In this document: positions 45,617 through 57,519 of the stretch, in pieces
Layout of the letters: every line of letters starts with the position of its first letter
Numbering within the stretch: the stretch's first letter is position 1
Assembly: GCA_944739405.2 (NCBI GenBank)
Contig: OX123188.2
Location: forward strand, 63,197,251-63,261,250
Source of the DNA: Euclidia mi
Taxonomy: Eukaryota > Arthropoda > Insecta > Lepidoptera > Erebidae
Direction of reading: 5' to 3'
Length of the DNA stretch: 64,000 bases
The notes under the pieces: model-generated
Seen by the model: the letters and a program-made list of their open reading frames with translations, nothing else
What the model was told of the DNA's origin: nothing
Database searches by the model: none
Made by a program: the position numbers and the translations under genes

Positions 45617-48600
45617 ATGTTCTCGGATCTTCGTCAGACTAGAGTCGTACAGACGAACCTCCAGAACAAGCAGATTGCAACGGCTACCCTACGCAGGCTG
45701 CTGGAGGTTAACCATCACACAATAGCCCTTATCCAGGAGCCGTGAATTAGAGGCGACACCATTTGTGGACTCAACAACATCGGAGGTAAGATATTGCACA
45801 GGAGCTCGGCTCCTAAGCCGAGAATATGCATATACATTCCCCGAACGGTACCAGCATTGCTGCTGACTAACTTTTGTTTTAGAGATCTCACCGCCGCGCC
45901 GTGGGAATACGAACAGGGCCCAGTGATCAGATGCTAGTACTAGCTTCGGTCTACATGCCCGGTGATGAGGAGATCCCATCGAAGGAGCTGTCCGAGCTAG
46001 TGCAGCACTGTGAGGACCACGGCTGGCCAATAATACTCTCAGCAGATGCTAATGCCCACCATCCATTGTGGGGAAGCCCCGAGGCAAATAGACGAGGTGA
46101 GATCCTAACTGAATACATCTACACAACAACACTAACGGTAATCAACAACGGCTCAGAGCCCACATTTGTTAGCTCCAGATATCAAACCATAGTAGTCATT
46201 ACACTTGCATCGGATGGGGCCGCGGAACTTGTCACGAACTGGCATGTGTCCGCCGAACCATCCTTTGCCGACCACAGACGTATCTGCTATGACATACGAG
46301 TGCAAGAGAGGGTCACACAACCAAAACGCAACCCACGCAATACCAACATTGCGAGATACAAGACCCTGCTCGAACAAGAAATAGCCATATCAAAATTCAA
46401 CGACATGACCGCCAGCACTACACACATAGAACACAACACTAACTTACTAACAAAATGCATACAACGTAGCTACCAACAAGCCTGCCCCACCACACTACCG
46501 AATACAAGTAGTAAAACCCAATGGTGGGGATCAGAACTGGAGAAGCTCAGGCGCAATCTGAGAAAACTCTTCAACCGGGCCAAAAACACAAGGAAAGACA
46601 CGGATTGGGACAAATATAAAGAAGCCCAGACGCACTACAAGAAACGCATACGATGCCGCAGGGGAGAGTCCTGGCGAAATTTCTGCACCAACATTAACTC
46701 CACATGCGAGGCAGCAAGGGTAAAAAAGATCCTATCCCAGGACAGCAACAAGACCCTAGGCTCCATTAGAAAGCCTGATGGCACCTACGCAATCACAGAC
46801 ATGGAAATAAGCCAAGTGCGAATCGAAACACACTTCCCAGGTTGCACTGTGACCGACGACTGTGATTGGGAAGAATCAGAACACAGACCACCGACCCAAA
46901 CAGACTGGACGATAGCCAACAACATAGTTACCGTGGACCGGCTCAAATGGGCAATTGATAACTTCCAGCCGTACAAATCTGCAGGCCTGGATGAAATAAC
47001 ACCAGCACTTCTACAAAGGGGGTGCACAACGATTGTGCCACAGCTACTCAGTATATGTAGAGCATCTATAGCGCACAATTCCATACCAGGAAGGTGGAGG
47101 GCAGTAAAAGTCATATTTCTCCCAAAACCGGGCAAAACGGATTACACTCAAGCAAAACCGTTCAGACCTATCAATTTAACCTCCTTCTTGCTGAAAACGC
47201 TGGAGAGGCTCGCTGACAGATACCTGCGGGAAAGCGCACTGCTACGCAGACCACTACACCCGCAACAACACGCCTACAGAAGTGGTAGATCAACGGAATC
47301 AGCGCTTCACTCCGTAGTGGGGACCATAGAGACAGAGCTATCTGACAAACTAATGACCTTAGGTGCCTTCATTGACATAGAAAGCGCCTTCGACAAAACT
47401 AAATTCACCAGCATTAGCCGAGCCCTTGACAAGTTCGGAGTTGTACAAACCGTCAGTGGCTGGATTCATCAACTCCTGAAACAAAGGGATATTCAATTCA
47501 CGGTTAACACCACCACAAGGGGGATAGTAGCAAAAGACTGCCCACAGGGAGGTGTCCTATCACCCCTGCTTTGGAACATAGTGGTAGACGATTTGTTGAG
47601 AAGCCTGACTGACAAATGCTTCTACACGGTCGGCTACGCAGATGATATAACCATCCTAATCAAAGGAAACTCGGAAGACATGATCCATTATCGGATGCAA
47701 GCAGCCATCAGGATCATGAAACAATGGTGCAACCACCATGAACTGACGGTCAAACCAAATAAAACGGAGCTAGTACTTTTCACCAATAAAAGGAACACCC
47801 GTATGAACAGAAAACAAAACTTTTTGGCACGGAGCTCAACCTATCGAGTGAAGTCAAGTACCTGGGCGTAACACTCGACCACAAGCTCTACTGGAATAAA
47901 CACATCACCACCAAAACCACAAAAGCATGTACAATCTTCTGGCAGTGCAGGAGAATAATAGGCAAGAAATGGGGTCTCAAACCATTCATCACCCTCTGGA
48001 TCTACACTGCCATAATACGCCCCATGCTCACATACGGTGCAGTAGTGTGGTGGCCACGCACTCAACTAAGCACAGTCAAGAGCAAGCTGCAGAGCATACA
48101 ACGCCTCGCCTGTCTGGTCACAACAGGCTGCACGAAAACAACTCCAACGGCGGCATTGGAGGTGCTTCTCGACTTGCGACCACTGCACCTCATCATCCAG
48201 CAGGAAGCAGGTGCCGCCGCGACCCGGCTCGATAAGTTCGGGCTTTGGAGAAGAGACGACCGAATAACCCATGCACGCCTGAAAAGGACATTAACTAACG
48301 AGATCCCGATGCTAGATGCAACGTGCGACCTCATACCTAAAACCTTTGTCTTTGACAAAAAATACCGCATACATCTGCAAGAAGAGCACAAGGATAGCTC
48401 TGGTATACACGAAGTTAGAGTATACACAGACGGCTCGAAAACAAAGTATGGGACAGGTGCCGGAGTATTCTCCCATGACTTGAACATCAATCTCTCAACA
48501 TCGCTTGGTAAACTCAACACCATCTTCCAAGCTGAATGCGTTGGGATTATAAGGGCGGCGACGGCGATCGCGGCCAGAAACGTGAGTAACCTGTCAATAC

Positions 48601-49241
48601 GCATCATCACAGACAGTGCCTCAGTACTACAAGCTCTCGACGGCAACTGCTTTAACAGCGGCCTAATTATGGAGTGCCACCAAGAGCTGCAGAAAACTGC
48701 AGCGAGGAATTGGGTCACGCTCCAGTGGATACGAGGACACAGTGACTCCACGGGCAATGACGCAGCAGACCAACTGGCAAGGAAAGGATTGGACACAACA
48801 ACTCTGGGACCCGAACCAATTGTTCCGATACCTTTCAACCAACTAAAAACGTGGTTACGCGAGAGAACCCTAAAACAATATGAAAAAGAGTGGGCAGAGT
48901 TAAAAGAGTGTAGGCAATCTAAAGATGCCTTTCCCCAATTAGACAAACGACTCTCGCAAAAACTGTTGCATTCCAACAGGAAAACACTCAAGCATCTGAC
49001 TGGCATAATAACCGGCCACTGTCCACTAAACAAGCATCTCTACAATATCGGCGTCACGGACAGCCCACTATGTAGGGGCTGCATGGAGACCGAAGAAACA
49101 CCCGCTCATGTGATCCTACATTGTACCAGCGTGAGCGACCAACGGACGAGGATCCTGAACAATCCCAGAACCATGTGCGAAGCCATACGCAACACTGGTC
49201 AACTCATGGCCTTCTGGAAGGAGCTTGCATGGTATGAGTAG
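45617..49241 (+). pseudogene. LINE ORF2, copy 1: endonuclease, RT, RNase H
   Basis: ATG at 45617 (MFSDLRQT). A TGA at 45743-45745 replaces the tryptophan codon seen in copy 2 (QEPW). Extra bases near 45893 shift frame; the frame from 45901 to 47871 then holds the endonuclease C-terminal part (SADANAHHPLWGS, NRRGE), and RT with GAFIDIESAFD, CPQGGVLSPLLWN and YADD at 47635-47646. A second shift near 47815 moves to the frame ending at 49241: RNase H (VYTDGSKTKYGTGAG, QAECVGI, IITDSASVLQA, GNDAADQLARKG) and a terminal CRGCMETEETPAHVILHC knuckle. It would nick DNA, copy element RNA and remove RNA. Three lesions make it non-functional. Confidence 0.87.
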
Positions 49242-49336
49242 CAGGCGACAACCGTGTCACTGCTCACGCACAATGGCCCAATTCAGTGGCTAAGTGCGGA
49301 AAACACCTGTCCAACTAACTAACTAAGGATACTTAT

Positions 49337-50520
49337 AGTATAATAATTTACGGCAACGGTATTTTTAACACAAATTTTCCAGTAAGTTTAAATTAGGCAA
49401 CTATTGCTGACTGTAACCTGCAAAAAATGAACATTTACGAACTGGATCTACGAAAACGAGCTTAGAGTCATAATGTCAAAGAATTCAGAAATTATGATGC
49501 CGATGTAATAAATCATGTTGTAAGTTGGTATGCGACGTCGTGTGGACTCATTAATTGTCGCAGAGTGCTTGCTCACATAAGTATGCTGACTTGCACGCCT
49601 TTTGAAACGTAGCTGCGGTGTTAACCCAATCTTGTTATCAAATTGAGCTTCTATTGATTTGGATGATATTCTACTCAAGCATATCTGGTTACCATGTACA
49701 AATATGATTTTGAGAAACAATAGTGGTAAGCTTTCATCTTTGTGTGCATGCGCTGCCGCAATGAGTAAACATCAATCCACAATGAATGTTTCTTTACGAA
49801 TACTACAGCGACCGAAACTTTTAAGGTCAGGTCTGCTGTCCAGCGATGTCTTGATAAAGACCTTGGTTGTAGCGCGTATTTATAAGAAAACAATAACAGA
49901 ACACCTCTCTTAACTGTTCTGTGAACAGAACGTTGACCATCCTTCCTACGATACTATTGCTGCTACTAGGCCTTCTATATATTTTCATATTTCTCATAAA
50001 TAGCAACGTGTGAATGAAGGTCTAGAATAGCTAGATTTTAGCTTTTTTTTGCTATTCTAATGTAGATAAAATCCAACCGTTTGTGAATTTAGGCAAACTT
50101 GTGTACGGTCTGTCGTGTGGCAGCACAGATTTAGTCTTAGTGTGGCAGTATAAAAATGTAAAACGTATAAATGAAGAAAAGTATAAAGTACATGCATACA
50201 TATATTCAACATAGATTAATGAAAAAGAATATTACTTTTATATAACAAGTAATAGTCGGCACTAAAAAGATTTCTCATTGTGAATTTTCTTTTTACCTTT
50301 CCTCAATATCATTTCTCTCTTTCCTGCCGCACGACAGGCAGTGGCATATATATTTTTAGGCCATTGTTAACATCATCAGATTTTCTTCCACCGAAGCTAA
50401 TGGAAAGGTTAAACCTTTGATTATAATCAAAGGTTTATATTTTTTAACTAACGAACTCAAAATTGATGCTAATAAATAAACAATTGTTGTCACTGCATTA
50501 CAAACTCAGTTTACATGTTG
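49337..50520. other. Spacer between the paired LINEs; no gene
   Basis: AT-rich. A perfect 28-bp palindrome TAAACCTTTGATTA/TAATCAAAGGTTTA lies at 50410-50437. The ORFs at 49448-49913 overlap on both strands and have no protein character. Confidence 0.5.
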
Positions 50521-50530
50521 TGTGTTTTTA

Positions 50531-50759
50531 TCATCAGCCTTTAACAGTCCACTGCTGGACTAGGCCTCTCCTTTGAAAGGAGAAATTGGCCTACTATACC
50601 ACGGTGGCCAAACGGTTTGGTATAGGGTTTGTATCAAGTTTTCCTTCTCTTACAGTGCTGTTCTCTGCATAACACACTCCCTCTGTCGGCTCTTACGACA
50701 CCCATGGGATGATATGGGGTGGTGACATTCCGTATTCTTAATCCGTAACCACACGGACA
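50531..50759 (-). mobile_element. Small retroposon with ATG-repeat tail, copy A
   Basis: Minus-strand sense: starts GTCCGTGTGGTTACGGATTA and ends CCAGCAGTGGACTGTTAAAG then GCTGATGATGA. Flanked by similar TGTGTTTTTA (50521-50530) and TGTGTTTTAT (50760-50769), a likely target duplication with one difference. Near-identical to 62152-62379. The ATGATG tail suggests mobilisation by an RTE-type LINE. Confidence 0.7.
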
Positions 50760-50780
50760 TGTGTTTTATCAATAAAAAAT

Positions 50781-50896
50781 TACAATCATTAGTTCATTCA
50801 GAACAAAGACATATTTCGCATATTTATAAACCATATAATCATTTGGTTTATAAATATGCGAAATATGTCTTTGTTCTGAATGAACTAATGATTGTA
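50781..50896. repeat. Perfect 53-bp inverted repeat, 10-base spacer
   Basis: Left arm 50781-50833 (TACAATCATTAGTTC...) and right arm 50844-50896 are exact complements with spacer 50834-50843. The transcript would be a ~116-nt near-perfect hairpin. Confidence 0.92.
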
Positions 50897-51849
50897 CAAA
50901 AGAGTATTTTCATTGGAAGTTTTTTAAATTGTACTCATTGCTGTGGCTTTCGCATAATACTGATAACAGACTTTTTTAAGCTTATTATAAATGGATTACG
51001 GGATTATCGTTGCAACAGAATGGATTGTTGATCGCTGAAATGTGTCGCCATAGATTATATCGGATGACTGGCTTGCAATGTGGGCGTTACAATTTTTCAC
51101 AATGTTGCCTCTTGAGACGTCTTAAAGTAAGAAGTGACAGCGTGGACAACTTTTAACCCACTTCTACAGAACATAAATCTTTTATTTTCTGCAAAAAATA
51201 ATATTTTATTTTTGTGTTACGTAACTACCTATATTGAAACAATATCTGAGTCTTAAAATCTAGTCTCTGCGCTATAAAACTTCCATAGTAGGTTTTTGTT
51301 GTGCATACAGTCGAAAGTTGTCGTTCGTTCTCAAAATATATCCGTAAATCATATGTTTATTTGAACATGAAAGGCGGTACCTGGCAATACCGTGTCCCAG
51401 TGGTTTTATTGAAAACTCCGGACAATTCTATGACACAAAGACCTTAATTTATTCTTGAATCGGATTTATTCTTCCCATGTGTTGGGAACTGGTGACAGAG
51501 GGCCCTTAAGGTTAATGTAGGTCTTGTCATCGGAAATTGGAGCGGCCAAAACCGTGCAATTTGTCAGCTGTCACGTGGAATTGAATCCTAAAGGTGTAGA
51601 TATAAATGTGGTGTGGGGAGATGATTGCGGAAAATTATTTTTTACGTACTTATGTAGGTATATGTTATTATTAGGCATGGACTCAACTTTAATGTTTACA
51701 TATAGAGAATTTCTTTTCGCAAAATTGTGGAAATTCAATTTCAAGTAGTCGTCAAGCCGTACTTTTGTTACGCGAGTGTTTATTGAAGAGCCGGGACGTT
51801 ATGAATACCGGGTAGGAGATTATTTTACTCAATAAAAGGCGCAGACAAT
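50897..51849. other. No gene seen
   Basis: Non-coding up to the target duplication of LINE copy 2 (51850-51862). Confidence 0.5.
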
Positions 51850-51948
51850 ATCAGCGATAGCTTAGTTTAGTTTAGTTGGTCGTGGGTTTTCCGCACTTAG
51901 CCACTTATTTGGGCCATTGTGGGTAAATGGCGACTTGATTGACGCCGA

Positions 51949-54900
51949 CTACTCATACCACCTTAGCTTCTTCCAGAAAGCCATTAGTTGGCTGATGTTG
52001 TTCAAAGCCTCACACATGGTTCTGGGCTTGTTCAGCAGCTTTGCCCGTTGGTCGCTCACACTTGTGCAGTGCAGAATGACGTGAGTGGGTGTTTCTTCGG
52101 TTTCCATGCAGCCCCTGCACAGTGGGCTGTCCGTAACGCCTATGTTGAATAGGTGCTTGTTGAGTGGACAGTGGCCGGTTATTATGCCTGTCAGATGCTT
52201 AAGAGTTTTTCTATTAGAATGCAGCAGCTTGTGCGAGAGTCGCTTGTTCAAGCAGCGGATAGCATCTTTTGTTTGTCTGCATTCTTTTATGTCTGCCCAC
52301 TGTTTTTCATGTTCATGTGCGGTTCTGTCGCGTAGCCACGTTTTGAGTTGGCTTGCCGGTATCGGTACAATCGGCTCGGGTCCCATTATCATTGTGTCCG
52401 ATCCTTTCCGTGCCAGTTGGTCTGCGGCGTCATTGCCTGCGGAGTTGCCTTTAATCCATTGCAGCGTAACCCGATTCTTCTCTGCAATCTTTTGCAGCTC
52501 TAGGTGGCATTCCATGATGAGGCCGCTGTTAAAGCAGTTGCTGCCGAGAGCTTGTAGTACAGAGACACTGTCCGTGATAATGCGTATAGCCAGGTCACTT
52601 ACGTTCCTAGACGCGATTGCTGTTGCGGCTCTTGTTATCCCAACACACTCGGCTTGGAATATGGTGTTATGAGTGCCAAGGGATGTTGAGATGTTGATAT
52701 TTAAGTCACGGGAGAATACGCCCGCACCTGTCCCATGCTTCGTTTTTGAGCCATCTGTGTATACTCTGACTTCGTGTATACCAGAGCTGTCTTTGTGTTC
52801 CTCCTGTAATTGGATGCGATATTTTTCGTCAAAGACAAAGGTTTTAGGGATGAGATCGCAAGCGGCCTCTAGCATCGGGATCTCTTTGGTTAAGGTCCCT
52901 TTTAGGCGTGCGTGGGTTATTCGGTCATCCTTTCTCCACAGCCCGAGCTTGTCTAGATGGATTGCTGCAGCGCCAGCTTCCTGCTGGATCATTAGGTGCA
53001 GCGGTCTTAGGTCCAGTAGTATCTCCAAGGCGGCTGTTGGGGTGGTCTTCATGCAGCCTGTTTTGGCCAAGCAGGCTAGGCGTTGAAGGCTCTGTAGCTT
53101 TTTTGTGATTGTGCTTAATTGTGTGCGTGGTCACCACACTACTGCACCATATGTAAGCATGGGGCGTATAATGGCAGTGTAGATCCACAGGGTGATAGAT
53201 GGTTTGTGACCCCATTTCTTACCTATGATTCTCCGACATTGCCAAAAGATTGTGCATGCTTTTGTTGTTTTAGTGTTGATGTGCTTACCCCAGTTTAGCT
53301 TATGGTCAAGTATTACGCCCAAGTACTTGACTTCATTCGATAGGGTAAGCTCCGTTCCAAAGTGTTTTGGTGTTTTGCACATATGGGTTTTCCTTTTGTT
53401 GGTGCAAAGTACTAGCTCCGTTTTGTTGGGGTTAACCGTCAGTTCATGTTGGTTGCACCATTCCTCCATGATCCTGATGGCTGCTTGCATCCGATTGCGG
53501 TTCGTGTCTTCTGAGTCACCTTTGATCAGGAGGGTAATGTCGTCTGCATAGCCGACCGTGTAGGATCGTCTGTCGTTTATGTTCCGTAACAGATCGTCCA
53601 CCACAATGTTCCACAACAGGGGTGAGAGTACACCTCCCTGAGGGCAGCCTTTTGCAACTATGCCTCTCGTGGTGGAGTTTACCGTGAATTGTATTGCCCT
53701 CTGTTTCAGCAATTGATCAATCCAGCCACTAAGGGTTTGCTCAACTCCGAACTTTTCGAGGGCTCGGCTGATACTGTTGAACTTATTTTTTCGAAGGCAC
53801 CTTCTATGTCGATGAAGGCCCCCAGTGTCATTAACTTGTTGGTAAGCGCTGTTTCAATGGTTCCCACAACGGAATGCAGCGCCGATTCAGTTGACCTGCC
53901 ACTTCTGTAGGCGTGTTGAAGTGGGTGTAATGGCTTGCGCAGTAATGCGCCCTCACGGAGGTGTCGGTCCGTAAGTCTCTCCAGAGTTTTCAGTAAGACG
54001 GAGGTAGTTTGACCTCCGTCTTTATGCTTTCGCTTGTGAGTAGTCAGTTTTGCCAGGTTTTGGGAGGAAAATGACTTTAACTTCCCTCCACCTGCAAGGT
54101 ATGTATCTATGTGCTATTGAGGCCCTGTAGGTGTCGAGCAGGTGCGGCACAATCGTTGTGCATCCCCATTGTAGGAATGCTGGTATGATTTCATCCAGGC
54201 CTGCGAATTTGAATGCCTGGAAGCTGTTAATTGCCCATTTCAGCCGGTCTGTGGTGACCACATGTTCGGCTACCAGCCAGTCTGTTTGGGTCGGTGGTCT
54301 GTAGTCTGAATCGTCCCACAGACGGTCATTGGTTACTTCACAACCTGGGAAGTGAGTTTCAATTAGCACTTTCAGCGTCCGTAGGTGCGTAGGTTCCATC
54401 TTGCTTTTTAATGGCGCCTAGGGTTTTATTGCTGTCCTGAGACAAGATCTTTTTCACCCTGGCTGCTTCATTCGTGGTGTTTATGCCGCTGCAGAAACGC
54501 CGCCAGGACTCGCCTTTGCGGAATCCTATGCGTTTCTTGTAGTGTGACTGGGCTTCTTTGTATTTGAGCCAGTCTGCTTCCATTCTCGTGTTTTTAGCCC
54601 TGTTAAAGAGTTTCCTCAGGTTTTGCCTGAGTCCCTCTAGTTCTCTTCCCCACCACTGGGTTTTACTATAAGACTTTGGGAGTGTGGGTGTACAGGCTTG
54701 CTGCTAACTTGTTTGTATACATTCTGTTAGTAAGTTGGTGTTATGCTCTATGACAACATAGAGCATAACATAGTGCTGGTTGACATGTTCTTGAAATAGG
54801 ACCTGTCAACCTGTGATGCGAGAAGCGTCTTGTATTTCGCGATGTTTGTTCTGCGAGGGTAGCGCCTAGGTTGTGGGACGTTCTCTTGCTCACGTATGTC

Positions 54901-55569
54901 ATAGCAGATTCGTCTGTGGTCTGCAAAGGATGGCTCAGCGGACACATGTCAATTTGTGACAAGTTCCGCGGCCCCATCCGATGCTAACGTGATGTCTACT
55001 ATGGTCTGATATCTGGAGCTAATAAAGGTGGGCTCCGAACCGTTGTTAACTACAGACAGATTTGTTGAAAAGATATATTCAGTCAAGATCTCACCTCGTC
55101 TGTTAGCATCGGGGCTTCCCCACAGCGGATGGTGCGCGTTCGCGTCCGCCGAGATGATTACCTGCCAGCCGTGATCCTCATAGTGCTGCACCAGCTCGGC
55201 CAGCTCTTTAGATGGGATGTCCTCATCGCCAGGCATGTAGGCCGAAGCTAGTACTAACATCTGTTTGTTGGGCCCTGTTTGGAGTCCAACGGCAGTGAGG
55301 TCTCTAGAACAGAAGATGGTTAGCAGCAGTGCTGGTATTGTTCGGGGAATGTATATGCATGTTCTCGGTTTAATGACCGAGCAGTTGTGCAGTAGCTTAC
55401 CTCCGATGTTGTTTAAACCACATATTTTGTCGCCTCTAATCCACGGCTCCTGGATTAGGGCTATTGTCTGCTGATTAACCTCCAGCAGCCTGCGTAGGGT
55501 AGCCGTTGCAATTTGCTTATGCTCGAGGTTAGTTTGTATGACTGTAGTCTGACGAAGAGTCGAGAACAT
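51949..55569 (-). pseudogene. LINE ORF2, copy 2: endonuclease, RT, RNase H
   Basis: ATG at 55567-55569 (MFSTLRQT). Endonuclease motifs QEPWIRGD and SADANAHHPLWGS are intact until a TGA at 54949-54951 where copy 1 has the tryptophan of TNWHVS. Further breaks: a hairpin insertion at 54739-54770, a shift near 54390, and another between 53712 and 54022. RT with QGGVLSPLLWN and YADD at 53539-53550 is in 53131-53712. RNase H (VYTDGSKTKHGTGAG) and the CRGCMETEETPTHVILHC knuckle are in 51949-53070. It is more heavily damaged than copy 1, and its stop and shift positions differ from those of copy 1, so the two decayed independently. Confidence 0.86.
54739..54770. repeat. 14-bp hairpin insertion in LINE copy 2
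   Basis: TGTTATGCTCTATG (54739-54752) and CATAGAGCATAACA (54757-54770) pair perfectly around a 4-base loop. Copy 1 at about 46420-46460 has only one arm's worth of sequence. Confidence 0.85.
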
Positions 55570-55598
55570 TGCTGTCCATAGACTCCCCGTCAGACGAG

Positions 55599-57019
55599 TC
55601 ATGCTCGTCTTTTGCGTCCATCGCAGCGGTGGGTGTTTGTGTCGTCCGGTGTATTGCGGGCTATGCCCGAGGTGCTTGGGATGGCTGGTTCAGCTCGTCC
55701 CGCTGTGTTCTTACCTTCATTCGGCGTTTCTTCGGGCCCTACCGCCGCCGAGCTCTCCTCCCCGCTGGAAGCATGGAACATTACGTACACGCTGCCAGCG
55801 AAGAAGGAAACCCGACGGCCGCGTTCCGTGATCTTGGGGATCTCGGGTTCCGGGATGCCTACGGTGAGGTAGACTCCGTGCTCCTGCACTGATGCACCGT
55901 AAAAATGCCACGTTTGTACGGCGTACCAGGGGTTTTGGGCAATGAGGAGATGGTGGATTTTAGGTAGCTCCAGGGTGATTGCCCTCGGCAGCCATAGCAC
56001 TGCGCGTACGCGCTTCGCCATGTCTGACTGCCTGATGACGACCAGCCTGGTCCCCTCAATCGGCGATCTTAATTTGGCTACCGTGATTTTGAGCCACGTC
56101 AGTGAGTTTTCGGACACCCTCCACTGCAAGAGGTTTGCCCCTAAAGGAAGGTGCGAGTGCCGGCCCGTTGTTCGGCGGTGTGGCGAAGGCAGTCTCAACT
56201 ATACTCTCTTCAATCGAGAGTTCGAGCTGCTTCGCCTGTTCCACCGTCAGGTCCGTGGCGGGGGTGGTAGCGACGGCTACCATCAGCTGCGAGTTTGTCG
56301 CGTCTGCGTAGCTCCTACCACTCTTAGGTGCGGCGTCTGTTTTCGCCCGTTTCGACCCGGCGCTGGGTGGTGTGGAGTCCTCAGGGCGATCCCTCTTCGT
56401 ACTTGGTGTCGGAGTGGGCTGTCCTGGTGGCGCCGGATCGCGTCTTCTTGGACCGTTTGCGGTGCGGCTCCTTGTTTCTACACGATGGCTGCGCAGCGTT
56501 ACCAATCCCCACTGGAGGAGCGCGACGGGGCGCCCCGGGAGCAGCCGCAGTTGGTGCGCCGTGCGCAGGCGGGAGTGCGCTGACTGTTATTACAGTCGCG
56601 CCTTTTGCCGTCAGCGGCGCAACACAACCGTCCGGCTGCGTCGTCCGGGGTGGAACGTCCACTCCACCGGTCGAGGTTTGGTCGCCGCGCTGGTTGTTTT
56701 TACCAGCCGTCGTGGTCGTAGTCGGGAGTGCGCTAGCTGAATTATTCGATGCGCTATCACCCGACTGTGTTGTTTGCTCACGTGAGCGTTTGTAACGGCG
56801 GTAGCGTTTACCGCCTCGTCTACGACTACCTGGATTCGCAATCGACGCGGAGTCAACGTCCGCCTTTTGGCGTGCATTTGCTCGACGCGGAGCGATGTTC
56901 CAGGAAGTGGAAGAAGTGTGAATTGCACGAGGCATGGCATTGGCCAGGTCGTGCAGATTTAGTGTGTCTTGACAATGTGAAACATTGCCCCCCCCCAGAA
57001 TACGTGGGGCAGCCTGCAC
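55599..57019 (-). pseudogene. LINE ORF1 (Gag-like), copy 2, frameshifted
   Basis: Three consecutive frames: 56381-57019 (QAAPRILGGGNVS, then Thr/Ser/Arg-rich), 56056-56505 (SYADATNSQLMV, TDLTVEQAKQLELSIEE, ending after LAPSFRGKPLAV), and 55599-56198 (WLKITVAKLRSP, IAQNPWYAVQTW, RRVSFFAGSVYV). The second and third overlap where a shift removed the frame that copy 1 keeps through RGKPLAVRGV. The C-terminal domain is the best conserved part between copies, so it is probably the functional RNA-binding core (inference). Confidence 0.75.
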
Positions 57020-57129
57020 ACGATGGTGCAGGGAGGGATTATTCGATTATATATTCTATGTAGCATACCCCAGGAGGGTATGCTACTCTTTTGTTTCACT
57101 TCCATTATTGGTTTTTGTTTGGTATGAGT

Positions 57130-57310
57130 TTGTGTTGAGTATGTGTTTGTGTATGTGTGTGAGTGTTTAGGTGCGTGTGTGTGTGCGTCTATGTAAGAGT
57201 GTGTAGGTGTGTGTATGTGTGTTACTGTGCGTGTATAAGTCTGTGGGTATAGGTGAATGTGTCTGCTTGCGCGCGTGTTTTTGTGTGTGTCTGCACGCTG
57301 TGTGTGTGTG
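57130..57310. repeat. TG-rich microsatellite in LINE 5' UTR
   Basis: Interrupted TG runs; the counterpart of 43849-43980 in copy 1. Confidence 0.85.
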
Positions 57311-57519
57311 GCGGCTGGAGGTTTTGGTTACGTCTGTTTCTTATGGAGCAGACCAACAACGGGCGGCAACCTCGGGAAGGATAGTCCACCAGCCTTGTCT
57401 TAGGGATCTGCACGACCTGCGCTACACCTATGACCATTCGCCAAACTCTGCATCGGACGCAGGTGCAAAGAATAAATAAAAGTGTGAGTTAGACCTACTT
57501 CCGCCCATCAGCGATAGCT

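Larger units (their letters stand above)
43624..49326 (+). mobile_element. Full-length I/LOA-type LINE, copy 1
   Basis: 5,703 bp flanked by a 10-bp target duplication GGATACTTAT (43614-43623 and 49327-49336). Starts (C)GGGCGGA, the same start as copy 2, and ends in short tandem AACTA/AACT repeats instead of poly-A, as in I-superfamily elements. Order: 5' UTR with CA-rich microsatellite, ORF1, then ORF2 with apurinic endonuclease, RT, RNase H and a C-terminal CCHC knuckle. Assignment to the LOA-like branch rests on the DANAHHPLWGS endonuclease motif and QGGVLSPLLWN RT motif, from memory of that group. Both ORFs are disrupted. Confidence 0.88.
51863..57506 (-). mobile_element. Full-length I/LOA-type LINE, copy 2, inverted
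   Basis: 5,644 bp on the minus strand, flanked by a 13-bp target duplication ATCAGCGATAGCT (51850-51862 and 57507-57519). Minus-strand start GGGCGGAAGTAGG, end in AACTAAACTAAACTA. Same domain order as copy 1; the last 83 residues of ORF2 differ at about 12 positions between copies. With copy 1 on the plus strand the two are tail-to-tail, separated by about 2.5 kb. Confidence 0.88.

Noticed and set aside
44904..45617. 237-codon minus-strand frame
   Set aside because: Opposite the GC-rich ORF1 of LINE copy 1; no motif, and the sense strand has a conserved counterpart in copy 2.
48062..49033. 323-codon open frame on the minus strand
   Set aside because: Antisense to the RNase H region of LINE copy 1; composition is the mirror of the real frame and has no domain.
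52085..52672. 195-codon plus-strand frame (continued at 52673-53086)
   Set aside because: Antisense shadow of the RNase H region of LINE copy 2.
43624..57506. One large inverted duplication or a giant TIR transposon
   Set aside because: Each arm has its own distinct target-site duplication and LINE-type ends, so two insertions explain it better.
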